Positions 27,739-36,453 of a DNA stretch of 64,000 nt are shown here, one piece after another (the stretch's first letter is position 1; each line of letters begins with the position of its first letter). The DNA is from Actinacidiphila rubida (lineage in GTDB: Bacteria; Actinomycetota; Actinomycetes; Streptomycetales; Streptomycetaceae). The DNA lies in NCBI RefSeq assembly GCF_900110255.1, contig NZ_FODD01000008.1:186001-250000 (forward strand), in the 5' to 3' direction. The position numbers and the translations under genes are program-made. The notes beneath the pieces were generated by a model. It searched no databases. It was not told the origin of the DNA and saw nothing but the letters and a program-made list of their open reading frames with translations.

Positions 27739-28961
27739 GTTCTGCCTCTTCCGTCGGCGTCCGTCAGTGCCGCCCCCGATTCTGCCGCGCCCGGCGCCCG
27801 GTACTCCCCGGGCCCGCGCGGCAGCCGCAGCTCCACCTCGGTGCCCTGGCCGGGCACCGACAGCAGCTCGGCAGTGCCGCCGAGGTCCCGCAGCCGCCCG
27901 CGGATCGACTGGGCGACCCCGAGGCGGCCCTCGTCCGCGGCCGCCACGATCCGGCCCTCCGCGATCCCGGGACCGTCGTCCCGCACCGTCACCAGGACGG
28001 CTTCGGGCTCGTCCTCGACGAGGATCCAGGCGTGCGCCCGCTCCCCCGCGTGCTGGTGGACGTTGTCCAGCGCGGCGCCCACCGCCGCGGCCAGTTCGGC
28101 GGCGGCGTGCGGGGCCAGCAGCACGGGCGTGCCGGGCGCGGACAGGGTGACGAGGGGCGAGGCGTGCGGCGCCAGCAGCGTCCGCAGGTCCTGCGGGCCG
28201 TCGGGGGCGGCGGGCCCGCCGTCGCCGGGGGCACCCGGCCGGGGGGCGGGCGGCGCGGCGCTGATCAGGGTGCGCAGGGCGGCCTCCTGCTCGCCGGCGA
28301 GCCGGCCGAGTTCCGCGGCCTCGCCGCCGGCCTGGTTGCCGCGGCGCTGGACCATCGCCAGCACCTGGAGGACCCCGTCGTGGATGTCGCGGGCCAGGCG
28401 TTCGCGCTCCCGCGTCGCCGCCTCGATCTGCAGGGCGCGCGCGAGGGTCCGCTCGCTGGCCCGGGCGACCTCGACGACGTAGCCGATGGCGATGCTGGCC
28501 ACCCACACCAGGATCACGTTGTGCAGGGTGTCGCGGCTGGGGCTGCCGCGCTCCACCAGGTCCGCGGCCGCCACGAGGCTGGAGGCGGCCGCCGCCCAGC
28601 GCCAGCCGCCCTTCACCGCGAAGGCCAGCACGGCGCCCGCGGTCCATATCGACGGCAGCGTGAACGCGCCCGACTCGACGCGCTCCATCGTGTCGACGTA
28701 GCGGGTCAGCAGGATGCCGCCGACGGCGACGGTCAGGTCGGCGGCGAGGAAGGCGCGGGTGCAGCGCTCGGCGTTCCTGACCCGGCCGATGGTGGCGAGC
28801 GTCCATCCGGCGAGCAGGGCCATGTACACCCCGCCCGGCAGCGGGTGGCGCAGGTGGCCGTACGCGTGGACGTACAGGGCGACCGCGTAGGCCGCGGTGA
28901 GCAGGCGGTAGGCGAGCAGGGCGCGCCACAGCGGCTGCTCGACGGACATGCGCACGGCCAC
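27735..28961 (-). CDS. macS: Sensor histidine kinase, MacS family (DUF5931 sensor domain)
   Basis: The protein (408 aa) has five to six membrane helices in residues 10-165 (the DUF5931-type sensor), a dimerisation/phosphoacceptor box RERERLARDIHDGVLQVLA with the phosphorylated His, and a HATPase domain with ALDNVHQHAG (N box) and VRDDGPGI (G box). This is the HisKA_3 type that partners NarL-family regulators. The GTG at 28961 has GGGAGAAGC about 8 nt upstream; the internal ATG at 28949 is the alternative. It is the first gene of a two-gene operon with macR, and the signal sensed is unknown. Confidence 0.9.
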   Translation of the reverse strand: MAVRMSVEQPLWRALLAYRLLTAAYAVALYVHAYGHLRHPLPGGVYMALLAGWTLATIGRVRNAERCTRAFLAADLTVAVGGILLTRYVDTMERVESGAFTLPSIWTAGAVLAFAVKGGWRWAAAASSLVAAADLVERGSPSRDTLHNVILVWVASIAIGYVVEVARASERTLARALQIEAATRERERLARDIHDGVLQVLAMVQRRGNQAGGEAAELGRLAGEQEAALRTLISAAPPAPRPGAPGDGGPAAPDGPQDLRTLLAPHASPLVTLSAPGTPVLLAPHAAAELAAAVGAALDNVHQHAGERAHAWILVEDEPEAVLVTVRDDGPGIAEGRIVAAADEGRLGVAQSIRGRLRDLGGTAELLSVPGQGTEVELRLPRGPGEYRAPGAAESGAALTDADGRGRT

Positions 28962-29104
28962 GCGTGCTTCTCCCCTCCCCCGCCGTCCCGGGCGCTCCGC
29001 GGCCCCCTGGACGGCCTGCCCGGGCCCGTTGCGGCCCGGTCCTGCCCCTTGCGGCCGGTCCTACGCCTTCCGGCCCGGTGCCGGACCCGGACGGACGGCC
29101 CGGC

Positions 29105-29824
29105 TCAGGACCCGGACGCCTCCGCGGCGCGCTTGGCGGCCTCGGCGATCTGCCGCTTGGCGGCGGTGGCGTAGATGTCGACGTACTCCTGGCCGGACAG
29201 CCGCATGATCTCGTACATCACTTCGTCGGTGACCGAGCGCAGGATGAACCGGTCGCTCTCCATGCCGTGGTAGCGGTCGAATTCCAGCGGCTTGCCGATC
29301 CTGATGCCCGGGCGGATCGAGAACTTCGGCATCACCTGGCCGACCGGCTGCACCTTCTCCGTGTCGATCATCGCGACCGGGATGACGGGCGCGCCGGACG
29401 CGAGCGCCACCCGGGCCAGCCCGCCGGGCTTGCCCCGGTACAGCCGGCCGTCGGGCGACCGGGTGCCCTCGGGGTAGATGCCGAACAGCTCGCCGCGCTC
29501 CAGCACGGCCAGGCCGCTCTTGATCGCCGCCTCGCCGGCGCCCCGGGCCCCCGAGCGGTCCACGGGCAGCTGGCCGACGCCCTTGAAGAACGCGGCGGTC
29601 AGCTTGCCCTTCACTCCCGGCGAGGTGAAGTACTCCGCCTTCGCGATGAAGGTGACCTTGCGGTCCAGCACCGCGGGCAGGAAGAAGGAGTCGGAGAAGG
29701 ACAGGTGGTTGCTCGCCAGGATGGCGGGTCCCTCCTCGGGAATGTTCTCCAGCCCCTCCACCCACGGACGGAACGCCGCTTTGATCGGGTGGCCGATAAC
29801 GATCTTCATCGCGCCGTAGAACAA
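29105..29824 (-). CDS. Lysophospholipid (1-acylglycerol-3-phosphate) acyltransferase
   Basis: The product (239 aa) has the PlsC-family motifs: NHLSFSDSFF (HX4D, catalytic His and Asp), an FFKGVGQLPVDRSG segment, GIYPEGTRSPDG (motif III) and PVIPVAMIDT (motif IV). It is expected to transfer an acyl group to lysophosphatidic acid or a similar acceptor at the membrane face. I choose the TTG at 29824 because GGAGG lies 5 nt before it and family members commonly start with a (M/L)FYGxMK segment; the ATG at 29809 is the conservative alternative. Its upstream region is shared with the divergent hydrolase gene. Confidence 0.85.
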   Translation of the reverse strand: MFYGAMKIVIGHPIKAAFRPWVEGLENIPEEGPAILASNHLSFSDSFFLPAVLDRKVTFIAKAEYFTSPGVKGKLTAAFFKGVGQLPVDRSGARGAGEAAIKSGLAVLERGELFGIYPEGTRSPDGRLYRGKPGGLARVALASGAPVIPVAMIDTEKVQPVGQVMPKFSIRPGIRIGKPLEFDRYHGMESDRFILRSVTDEVMYEIMRLSGQEYVDIYATAAKRQIAEAAKRAAEASGS

Positions 29825-30003
29825 CCCTGCCTCCTGTTTCCGACGCAAAGACCTTAACGCCAACCGGGCGCGCATCCGGCCCCAGGCGGCCACACATGAG
29901 CACGCACGTCGGCTGGGGCTTACCGCTTGGTACGGGTCCCGCGTACGCTGAACCTCCGAACTCCCGTGTACCCGCAATCGCGCGCCCGAACAGGAGAACC
30001 ACG

Positions 30004-30783
30004 GTGCCGCTCATCCCCGGAGCCGAGCCGTACCGCCACGACGGCGGCGACACCGGCGTCCTGCTGTGCCATGGATTCACCGGCACCCCGCAGTCCCTGC
30101 GGCCCTGGGCCGAGTACCTGGCCGCCCGCGGGCTGACCGTCCGGCTGCCGCTGCTGCCCGGCCACGGCACCCGCTGGCAGGACATGCAGGTCACCGGCTG
30201 GCAGGACTGGTACGCCGAGGTGGACCGGGAACTGCGGGAGCTGACGGAGCAGTGCGAACGGGTCTTCGTGTGCGGCCTGTCGATGGGCGGGACCCTCGCG
30301 CTGCGGCTCGCCCAGAAGCACGGGTCGCGGATCAGCGGGCTGGTGCTGGTGAACCCGTCGGTGAAGGCCGACAGCCTGCAGCTGAAGGCGGTGCCGGTGA
30401 TCCGGCACGTCGTGCCGTCGGTGCCGGGCATCGCCAGCGACATCGCGCTGGAGGGCGCGGAGGAGGTCGGCTACGACCGGACGCCGCTGCACGCGGTGCA
30501 CTCGCTCACCCGGTTCTGGCGGGTCGTGCAGCCGGGGCTCCCCCAGGTCACCCAGCCGCTGCTGCTCCTGCACAGCCGTGTCGACCACGTGGTGCACCCC
30601 TCGAACTCCGCTGTCGTACTCTCGCGGGTGTCGTCCACGGACGTGACCGAGCGGGTGCTGGAACGCAGCTACCACGTGGCCACGCTCGACCACGACGCGG
30701 ACCGGATCTTCTCCGAGTCCTACGACTTCATCCAGCGGCTGTCCGCTCCGGCGGCGGTCGAGGAGGGCATGGCCGGTGGCTGA
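30004..30783 (+). CDS. Alpha/beta hydrolase (carboxylesterase / monoacylglycerol lipase type)
   Basis: The protein (259 aa) has the alpha/beta hydrolase catalytic triad in order: S93 in GLSMGG, D194 in SRVDHVV and H224 in SYHVATLD. The oxyanion-hole motif HGFTGTP lies at residues 23-29. The architecture matches Est30-type carboxylesterases. It has no signal peptide. GTG at 30004 has AGGAGA 8 nt upstream. Its last 8 bp overlap the next gene. The divergent neighbour is a lysophospholipid acyltransferase, which suggests but does not prove a role in lipid turnover. Confidence 0.87.
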   Translation: MPLIPGAEPYRHDGGDTGVLLCHGFTGTPQSLRPWAEYLAARGLTVRLPLLPGHGTRWQDMQVTGWQDWYAEVDRELRELTEQCERVFVCGLSMGGTLALRLAQKHGSRISGLVLVNPSVKADSLQLKAVPVIRHVVPSVPGIASDIALEGAEEVGYDRTPLHAVHSLTRFWRVVQPGLPQVTQPLLLLHSRVDHVVHPSNSAVVLSRVSSTDVTERVLERSYHVATLDHDADRIFSESYDFIQRLSAPAAVEEGMAGG

Positions 30784-31258
30784 CCGCGAGGACGAGGGCG
30801 CCGCTCCGCTCGACGAGGACGCGGCGTGGGCCGCGCTGATCGCCGGCTTCGACGAGGAGCCGGCGCCCGGCGCGAAGTCCGCGTGGCCGGACGCGGAGAA
30901 CGTGGCCGAGGAGCCCCCGGTGCCGAAGGCGCCGCCGCCGGCCCGCAGCATCGTCGTCCACCCCGTGATCCAGGGGCCGCGCGACTACGAGCTGGAGGAC
31001 GACGACGAGGACGCGCACTTCGTGCCGCCCGAGCCGCCGCCGCTGCCGGAGACGGACGTCACCACGAAGTTCGCGTGGATCGCGGTCCTCGGCGGCCCGC
31101 TCCTGCTGCTCGCGTTCGTCCTCTTCCAGCTCGAACTGACCTGGTGGGCCATCCTCGTCGGCGTCGGCGGCTTCCTCGGTGGCTTCGCCACGCTGGTCGC
31201 CCGGATGCGGACGGGTGAGGACGACGACGATCGCCCCGGCGGCGGCGCCGTCGTCTGA
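30776..31258 (+). CDS. Small membrane protein with acidic, proline-rich N-terminal half
   Basis: This 160-aa protein begins with a strongly acidic and Pro-rich region of about 92 residues with no fold that I recognise. Two membrane helices follow (FAWIAVLGGPLLLLAFVLF and WWAILVGVGGFLGGFATLV), then a short acidic tail. The GTG at 30776 overlaps the hydrolase gene by 8 bp, indicating translational coupling. The function is unknown. The neighbour suggests a membrane partner of the hydrolase. Confidence 0.75.
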   Translation: MADREDEGAAPLDEDAAWAALIAGFDEEPAPGAKSAWPDAENVAEEPPVPKAPPPARSIVVHPVIQGPRDYELEDDDEDAHFVPPEPPPLPETDVTTKFAWIAVLGGPLLLLAFVLFQLELTWWAILVGVGGFLGGFATLVARMRTGEDDDDRPGGGAVV

Positions 31259-31348
31259 CCCACCCCGAACACCGGTCCGCCCCCGACGGAGTGGGCTCCG
31301 CCCCGGTCAGGCGCAGGGGTCCGCCCTGTGGACGCCCAGGGCGAACCG

Positions 31349-32089
31349 TTACGCGGGGACGCGGAGTGCGGCGAGGACGGGGAAGTGGTCGGACGCGGAG
31401 CGCAGGTCCGCGTCCGAGACACCGGGCAGGCCGTGGGGAACACCGCACCCGAGGACGTCGACGGACCGCGTGGCGAACACCGCGTCGATCCGCTGGAACG
31501 GCGGCCGCATGTTCGTGATGTCGCCGCCCCACGGCTTCACCACGTGCCCGTCCTGCAGCTCCGCGGCGATCCGGGCGAAGCCCCTCCGCTCCGGCGGCTC
31601 GTTGAAGTCGCCGCCGAGGACGACGTGCGGCTCGCCCAGCGACGCGACGCGGTCCAGGACCAGCCCGGCCTGGACGTAGCGCTCGGCGGGGCTGAGGCTC
31701 AGGTGGGTGCTCACGGCGGCCAGCCGCGCGCCGCCGATCCTGAGCACCGCCGCGGCGAACCCGCGCTGGTGCAGGCCCGGGGTGCGCGGCATCAGGCTGT
31801 CCTCGGTGCGCTCGACGTGCGCGCGCAGCCCGGACAGGATCATCGGCCCCGTCGCGGTCGCTCCGCCGGTGACGTAGGTGAGGTCCGTGGCGTCGGCGAG
31901 CCGGACCGCGGCCTTGCGCCACCGGAAGAACCGCGGGGCCTCCTGGATGAGGACGAGGTCGGGGGCGCAGGCACGGATCACCCGGACCAGCGCCGCCCTG
32001 TCGTCCCGCAGCGAGCGGATGTTGTAGCTGAGCACGCGGATGACCGCCGAGCCGTCAGGCTCGGTGACGGAACCCGGCAGATCGTCCAT
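31349..32089 (-). CDS. Endonuclease/exonuclease/phosphatase family protein
   Basis: The product (246 aa) carries the EEP-fold signatures: VLSYNIRSLRDD at the N-terminus, DLVLIQEAP (metal-binding Glu), STHLSLSP, VVLGGDFNEPP (catalytic Asp and Asn), a DAVFATRSV strand and SDHFPVLA (catalytic Asp-His). Substrates in this family range from DNA to phosphoinositides, and the sequence does not decide. There is no signal peptide. The ATG at 32089 has GAGGAAAGG upstream. It lies 23 bp downstream of glk on the same strand, so co-transcription is likely. Confidence 0.85.
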   Translation of the reverse strand: MDDLPGSVTEPDGSAVIRVLSYNIRSLRDDRAALVRVIRACAPDLVLIQEAPRFFRWRKAAVRLADATDLTYVTGGATATGPMILSGLRAHVERTEDSLMPRTPGLHQRGFAAAVLRIGGARLAAVSTHLSLSPAERYVQAGLVLDRVASLGEPHVVLGGDFNEPPERRGFARIAAELQDGHVVKPWGGDITNMRPPFQRIDAVFATRSVDVLGCGVPHGLPGVSDADLRSASDHFPVLAALRVPA

Positions 32090-32112
32090 GGTGCGCCTTT
32101 CCTCGTGAGCTC

Positions 32113-33054
32113 TCAGCCCTGGCGTGCCAGGTCGGCCGCTCCGACCAGCCCTGCCTTGCCACCCAGCTGTGCGGCCAGCACCTGCGCGTGCGGGCGCCAC
32201 TCGCCGCCGATCAGCCAGCGCCGGAACGACTTGCGGATCGGGTCGAGGACCAGCTCGCCCTCGTCCGAGACGCCGCCGCCGACGATGAACGCCGAGGGGT
32301 CGAAGAGCGAGGCCAGGTCGGCCAGTCCCGCGCCGGCCCAGCGGGCCAGCTCGCGGAACGAGTCGACGGCGACCGGGTCGCCCTGCCGCGCCGCCGCGCT
32401 GACGTGCCGGCCCTCGATGCCCTCGGCGGTGCCGTCGCCGAGGCTCAGCAGGACCTGGGCGTTCTCGGGAGTGGCGTTGGCGCGCTGCCGTGCGTAGCGG
32501 ACCAGGGCGCGGCCGGAGGCGTACTGCTCCCAGCAGCCCTGGCTGCCGCAACCGCACAGCAGGCCGTCCGGCACCACACGGATGTGCCCGAACTCGGCCG
32601 CGACGCCGAACCGGCCGCGGCGCAGCTTGTTGCCGATGATGATGCCGCCGCCCAGACCCGTGCCGAGCGTGATGCAGATCACGTCGGAGTGGCCCTGGCC
32701 GGCGCCGAAGCGGTACTCGCCCCACGCCGCCGCGTTCGCGTCGTTCTCCACGACGACGGGGAGGCCGACCCGCTGTTCGACCTTGTCCTTGAGCGCCTCA
32801 TGCCGCCAGTTGATGTTCGGCGCGAACAGGACGGTGGCGCGCTTGTCATCGACGTAGCCTGCCGCGCCGATGCCGACCGCTTCGATCTGGTGACCCGTGC
32901 TGACCTGGCGAACCGCCTCGACGATCGCGTCCACGACGCCTTCGGGAGTCGACGGAGTCGGCACCTTGACGGTCTCGAGGATCGAACCTTCCTCGTCGAC
33001 CACTCCAGCCGCGATCTTGGTGCCGCCGATGTCGACGCCGATGGTGAGTCCCAT
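32113..33054 (-). CDS. glkA: ROK-family glucokinase
   Basis: The enzyme (313 aa) phosphorylates glucose and, in Streptomyces, also mediates carbon catabolite repression (GlkA, SCO2126 in S. coelicolor). ROK signatures are present: TIGVDIGGTKIAAG (phosphate-binding DIGGTK, residues 8-13), VVENDANAAAWGEY, TLGTGLGGGIIIG, the Glu/His segment EFGHIRV and the zinc-binding CGCGSQGCWEQYASG. The ATG at 33054 starts the conserved sequence. A TACGGT box lies about 30-40 nt upstream in the 54-bp gap after the DUF5304 gene, so glk may have its own promoter as well as read-through. Confidence 0.96.
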   Translation of the reverse strand: MGLTIGVDIGGTKIAAGVVDEEGSILETVKVPTPSTPEGVVDAIVEAVRQVSTGHQIEAVGIGAAGYVDDKRATVLFAPNINWRHEALKDKVEQRVGLPVVVENDANAAAWGEYRFGAGQGHSDVICITLGTGLGGGIIIGNKLRRGRFGVAAEFGHIRVVPDGLLCGCGSQGCWEQYASGRALVRYARQRANATPENAQVLLSLGDGTAEGIEGRHVSAAARQGDPVAVDSFRELARWAGAGLADLASLFDPSAFIVGGGVSDEGELVLDPIRKSFRRWLIGGEWRPHAQVLAAQLGGKAGLVGAADLARQG

Positions 33055-33108
33055 GTGTCCCTCAGTTTTCGGTCGTTCCCCGCTAAGAGAACCGTACCGG
33101 AGGGGAGG

Positions 33109-33513
33109 TCAGTCGAGGTCGATGTGTTCAGCGGTTGAACGCGAGGACGGGTCCCCGGCGGTCCAGTGGGCCTCCGCGGAGGCCACCGCGGAGCGGTAGG
33201 CCGCCAGAAGTTCGGCCCCCGCGCTCGCCAGGTGGTCGAAGACGTCGGGGTTGCGGTCCACGATGGGTTCGACAACGGAACGCACCTGGGACACCACGGA
33301 CTGGGCGGCGACCTGGACCGCGGGGTGGTTCAGCGCGGCCAGCCGGTCGGTGACGGCCTCGCCCACCGCCTCGGCCAGCCGGCGCAGCTCGTCGACGGCG
33401 CTGCCCGGCTCCTGCCCGGCCTGCGCCCGCCGCCGGGCGTGCTCGGCGGCGATGTCCTCGGCGCTGGCCTTGGCCCACGCGTCGGCGTCGGGACGGTCCG
33501 TGGCTTCGCTCAT
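33109..33513 (-). CDS. Small conserved protein (DUF5304-like) upstream of glkA
   Basis: This 134-aa hydrophilic protein is helical: an Ala/Glu/Asp-rich N-terminus, a VDELRRLAEAVGEAVTDRLAAL amphipathic segment, QVAAQSVVSQVRSVVEPIVDRNPDVFDHLASAGAELLAAYR, and an acidic tail. I place it in the DUF5304-type family from memory. It lies directly upstream of the glucokinase gene. In S. coelicolor the gene beside glkA (SCO2127) is reported to support glucose uptake and catabolite repression; whether this is its counterpart is inference. The ATG at 33513 has GGAGAG upstream. Confidence 0.7.
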   Translation of the reverse strand: MSEATDRPDADAWAKASAEDIAAEHARRRAQAGQEPGSAVDELRRLAEAVGEAVTDRLAALNHPAVQVAAQSVVSQVRSVVEPIVDRNPDVFDHLASAGAELLAAYRSAVASAEAHWTAGDPSSRSTAEHIDLD

Positions 33514-33637
33514 GATCGGCTCTCCAAACACCCGCTCAACACCTCACCGCGGCACGTGGCCCCGGTCCGTCTCCTTCGCTTCCCCTTCGACGGTACCCGA
33601 ACTCCCGCCGCGCGCCGGGCGTTCGCGCGCCCGTGCG

Positions 33638-33654
33638 GGACCGGGGCCCGGTCC
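33638..33654 (-). terminator. Short hairpin downstream of the ArsA-like gene
   Basis: GGACCGGG (33638-33645) and CCCGGTCC (33647-33654) are exact reverse complements around one base. It is a weak terminator candidate in the 200-bp gap after the ArsA-like gene stop at 33714. Confidence 0.3.
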
Positions 33655-33713
33655 GGCTGATCCCGCGGGGGCCTGCGGGCCCGCAGCCGGACGGCACTCC
33701 TCGCGGGGCGGGT

Positions 33714-34967
33714 CTAGCGGGGCCAGACCTCTGGGTCGGGGGTGAAGCGGACGGCGAGGGCGCCGTCGCGGAGCGCGGCGCCGGCCACGGTGCAGCGGCG
33801 GAGCGCGGACGGCAGCGGCACGATCCGGCGGAATCCGCCCGCGTCCAGGACGAGTTCGTCGCCGCGGCGGACCAGGTCGAGGCCCTCGCGGGTGGCGCCG
33901 GGCAGCGGCAGGGTCCAGACGAACCAGCCGTCGGCGGCGAGCCGGTCGGTGACCGTCCACGGCGCGGACGGGGGGTGCGGCCCCGGTGCCGCGGGCTCGG
34001 GCGGGGCGACGGGCACGGCCGGGCCGTCGCCGAGGCCGGCCTGCGGGGCGCGGCCGAGGTGCGGCAGCTCGTACAGGGGGACGCCGTCGGTGGCGCACTG
34101 GTCGGCGAGCTGCTTGAGCGCGTCCTGCTGGTCGGCGGAGAGCCCGGCGAGGAAGGGGTCGGCGGAGCCGGTCGGCAGCACACGGTTCGCGGCCACGGCG
34201 GCCAGCCGGTGGCCGTGCAGGGCCAGGCCGGTGCGGGCGGTGCGCAGGGTCGCGGGGGCGGTCGCGCCGGGGGTGAGGACGACCGCCACGGCCGTGCCCG
34301 GGTCCTCGATCACGGCCTGGACCGCGTCGAGCTCGTGGTCGGCGCGGGAGGCCGCCTCGTAGGCCCACTCCGCGGGCATCGGCACTCCCGCGAGCTGGGC
34401 CAGGACCGGGCGCAGGGCGCGCGCGGCCTGCCGGTCCTCGGGTAGCAACCGCCGCAGGTAGCGCCGCAGTTGCTCGGGGAGGGCGAGCAGCCGGACGGCT
34501 TCGGCGACCGGCGGCAGGTCCACCACGACCAGGTCCCAGACCGCGTCGGCCCCGGCGGCCTCGCGCAGCGCGCGCAGCATCGCGAGGGCGTCCGCGCCGG
34601 GCAGTGCGGTCAGCTCCTCGGGGTCGAGGGGGGCCGCGCCGAGCATGGCCAGCAGGCTGCCGATGCGCCCCTGGAGGTCCAGCGCCCCGGCGCGGAACGA
34701 CGCCGCCGGGTCGATCCGGGCGACGTACAGGGAGTCGAAGCCGTCCACGCCGTAGGGCTGCGGCAGCCCGGCGGCCGAGACGGCGGGGCCCTCGGTGCCG
34801 GCCGGCGGCAGCAGCGGGTCCAGCGCGGCGCCGGCGGCGCCGGTCAGCAGCAGGGTGCGGGTGCCGGAACGGGCGGCGGCCGCCGCGGTGGCCGCCGCCA
34901 CGCAGGTGCGGCCGGCGCCGCCCGCTCCGGTGACGAGCAGGGTGCGGACGGCGGTCAGCGCGGCCAC
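33714..34967 (-). CDS. ArsA/Get3-like ATPase with degenerate P-loop
   Basis: The protein (417 aa) has the ArsA-like fold order: an N-terminal P-loop region TLLVTGAGGAGRTCVAAATA (residues 9-28), a WDLVVVDLPPVAEAVRLLALPEQL segment matching the switch II/DxPP part of ArsA, and a C-terminal beta-rich domain (DGWFVWTLPLPGATREGLDLVRRGDELVL) resembling the small heat-shock-like C-terminal part in actinobacterial ArsA homologues. The canonical GKGGVGKT is here GAGGAGRT: both lysines are absent (A15 and R20), so ATP hydrolysis is doubtful. There are no arsenic genes nearby. GTG at 34967 starts 4 nt after the stop of the SRPBCC gene. Confidence 0.78.
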   Translation of the reverse strand: MAALTAVRTLLVTGAGGAGRTCVAAATAAAAARSGTRTLLLTGAAGAALDPLLPPAGTEGPAVSAAGLPQPYGVDGFDSLYVARIDPAASFRAGALDLQGRIGSLLAMLGAAPLDPEELTALPGADALAMLRALREAAGADAVWDLVVVDLPPVAEAVRLLALPEQLRRYLRRLLPEDRQAARALRPVLAQLAGVPMPAEWAYEAASRADHELDAVQAVIEDPGTAVAVVLTPGATAPATLRTARTGLALHGHRLAAVAANRVLPTGSADPFLAGLSADQQDALKQLADQCATDGVPLYELPHLGRAPQAGLGDGPAVPVAPPEPAAPGPHPPSAPWTVTDRLAADGWFVWTLPLPGATREGLDLVRRGDELVLDAGGFRRIVPLPSALRRCTVAGAALRDGALAVRFTPDPEVWPR

Positions 34968-34971
34968 GCGG

Positions 34972-35448
34972 TCAGGCCGGTTCGCCGGTGTCGCCGGCGT
35001 CCGGCTGCGCCGGGGTCTCGACCCGCTTCTTCAGGCCGGCCAGCGCGCGGTCGATGATGACCTTCTCGGCCTTGCGCTTGATCATGCCGAGCATCGGGAT
35101 CTTGACGTCGACGGTGAGCTGGTAGGTGACCTCGGTCCGGGCGCCGCCGTCGAGCGCGACGAGCGCGTAGGAGCCGTCGAGGGTGCGCAGCATCTGGGAC
35201 TTCACCAGCGACCACTGGACCTCGTTGTCGCCGATCCAGGTGTACGCCAGGGTGTGGTCGTCCTTGATGGCGCCGGCGTCGAGCAGCAGTCTGACCTGCT
35301 CGGCGCGGCCGGCGGCGTCGGTGGCGAGGACCTCGGCCTCCTTCACCTCGCCCGTCCACTCCGGGTAGCGGCCGAAGTCGGCGATGACGCCCATGACGGC
35401 GGCGGGCTTCGCCTCGATGGTGATGCTGGACCTCGTGTGTTCCGCCAT
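34972..35448 (-). CDS. SRPBCC-family (polyketide cyclase/START-like) protein
   Basis: This 158-aa protein has the helix-grip fold pattern: SITIEAKPAAVMGVIADFGRYPEWTGEVKEAEVL at the start, alternating beta strands in the middle (VQWSLVKSQMLRTLDGSYALVAL, TEVTYQLTVDVKIPM) and a long C-terminal amphipathic helix (MIKRKAEKVIIDRALAGLKKRVE). Such proteins bind hydrophobic ligands; the ligand here is unknown. The ATG at 35448 starts the conserved sequence. The stop is 4 nt before the ArsA-like gene, so both are co-translated. The pairing of SRPBCC and ArsA-like genes is a frequent actinobacterial neighbourhood as far as I recall. Confidence 0.85.
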   Translation of the reverse strand: MAEHTRSSITIEAKPAAVMGVIADFGRYPEWTGEVKEAEVLATDAAGRAEQVRLLLDAGAIKDDHTLAYTWIGDNEVQWSLVKSQMLRTLDGSYALVALDGGARTEVTYQLTVDVKIPMLGMIKRKAEKVIIDRALAGLKKRVETPAQPDAGDTGEPA

Positions 35449-35534
35449 GGCCGTGGCCTCCTGAACAGTGCTGCTGGCTGCTGGTGCAGGCTACCGCGCT
35501 CCGGTGTGGCGGCGGTCACCGCGGCGGACCGGTG

Positions 35535-36296
35535 TCACCACTCCAGCGCCCAGGGAGTGCGCGTGTGGTTGAAGTGGCCGACGTTGACGCATTCGGTGCG
35601 GCCGATCCGGGTCCTGGCCACCAGCGGCTGGTGGACGTGGCCGAACAGCGCGTACTTCGGCTGCAGGGTGCGGATCGCCTCCAGCAGCGCGTGGCTGCCG
35701 CGCTCGAACCGCCGGGCGACGGTGTCGTAGCAGAGGTCGGGGACGGCTGGCGGGATGTGCGAGCACAGCACGTCGACCGGGCCGAGCGCGTCGACCTTGG
35801 CCGCGTAGGCGTCGTCGTCGATCTCGTACGGCGTGCGCATGGCGGTGCGCAGGCCGCCGCCGACGAATCCGAACGTACGGCCGCCGATGTCCGCGGTCGC
35901 GCCGTCGAGCACGGTGGTACCGGGGCCTGCGTACTCCGCCCACAGGGACGGGATGTCGACATTGCCGTAGGTGGCGTACGTGGGGGTCGGGAAGGCCGCG
36001 AAGAGCTCGGCGTACTGCTTGCGCACCGCGGTCTCGATGGCGGCGCGGCGGTCGATGCCGTCCCACAGCCGCCGGTCGAGGTCGCGGGCCTCGTCGAACC
36101 TGCGGGCGGTGCGCAGTTCCACCATGCGGTCGGCGTTCTCGACGCCGAACAGGTCGGGGAAGATGCCGCGCGCGTGGTCGGCGTAGTCGAGGAAGAGCAC
36201 CAGGTCGCCGAGGCAGACCAGCGCGTCGGCGCCGTCCTTGGCCCGGGCCAGGTCCTCGGCCGCCCCGTGGACGTCGCTCACCACATGCACCCGCAT
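35535..36296 (-). CDS. Calcineurin-like metallophosphoesterase
   Basis: The enzyme (253 aa) has the dimetal phosphoesterase motifs: VVSDVHG (D8, H10), LVCLGDLV, YGNVD (usually GNHD; here Val replaces the catalytic His), CSHIPPAVP and FGHVHQPLV. The loss of His in the third motif suggests altered activity. The substrate is unknown. The ATG at 36296 has no strong ribosome binding site, while TATAGG lies 8 nt before it. It reads away from the divergent acyl-CoA ligase gene and is followed by the SRPBCC gene after 86 bp. Confidence 0.83.
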   Translation of the reverse strand: MRVHVVSDVHGAAEDLARAKDGADALVCLGDLVLFLDYADHARGIFPDLFGVENADRMVELRTARRFDEARDLDRRLWDGIDRRAAIETAVRKQYAELFAAFPTPTYATYGNVDIPSLWAEYAGPGTTVLDGATADIGGRTFGFVGGGLRTAMRTPYEIDDDAYAAKVDALGPVDVLCSHIPPAVPDLCYDTVARRFERGSHALLEAIRTLQPKYALFGHVHQPLVARTRIGRTECVNVGHFNHTRTPWALEW

Positions 36297-36453
36297 ACCG
36301 TCACCCTATAGCGGGCACCTTATGGGGGGTCATCGCCGGGCGCGGGGCGCCCTGGTCTAGTGTGCGGCAGGCGGTGCGCCGATCCCACCGGCCTGGCTGC
36401 CCTCCGGTGTGTGATGCTGAAAACATCTGCACTGCCCCTCTACCGCCGGAGCT

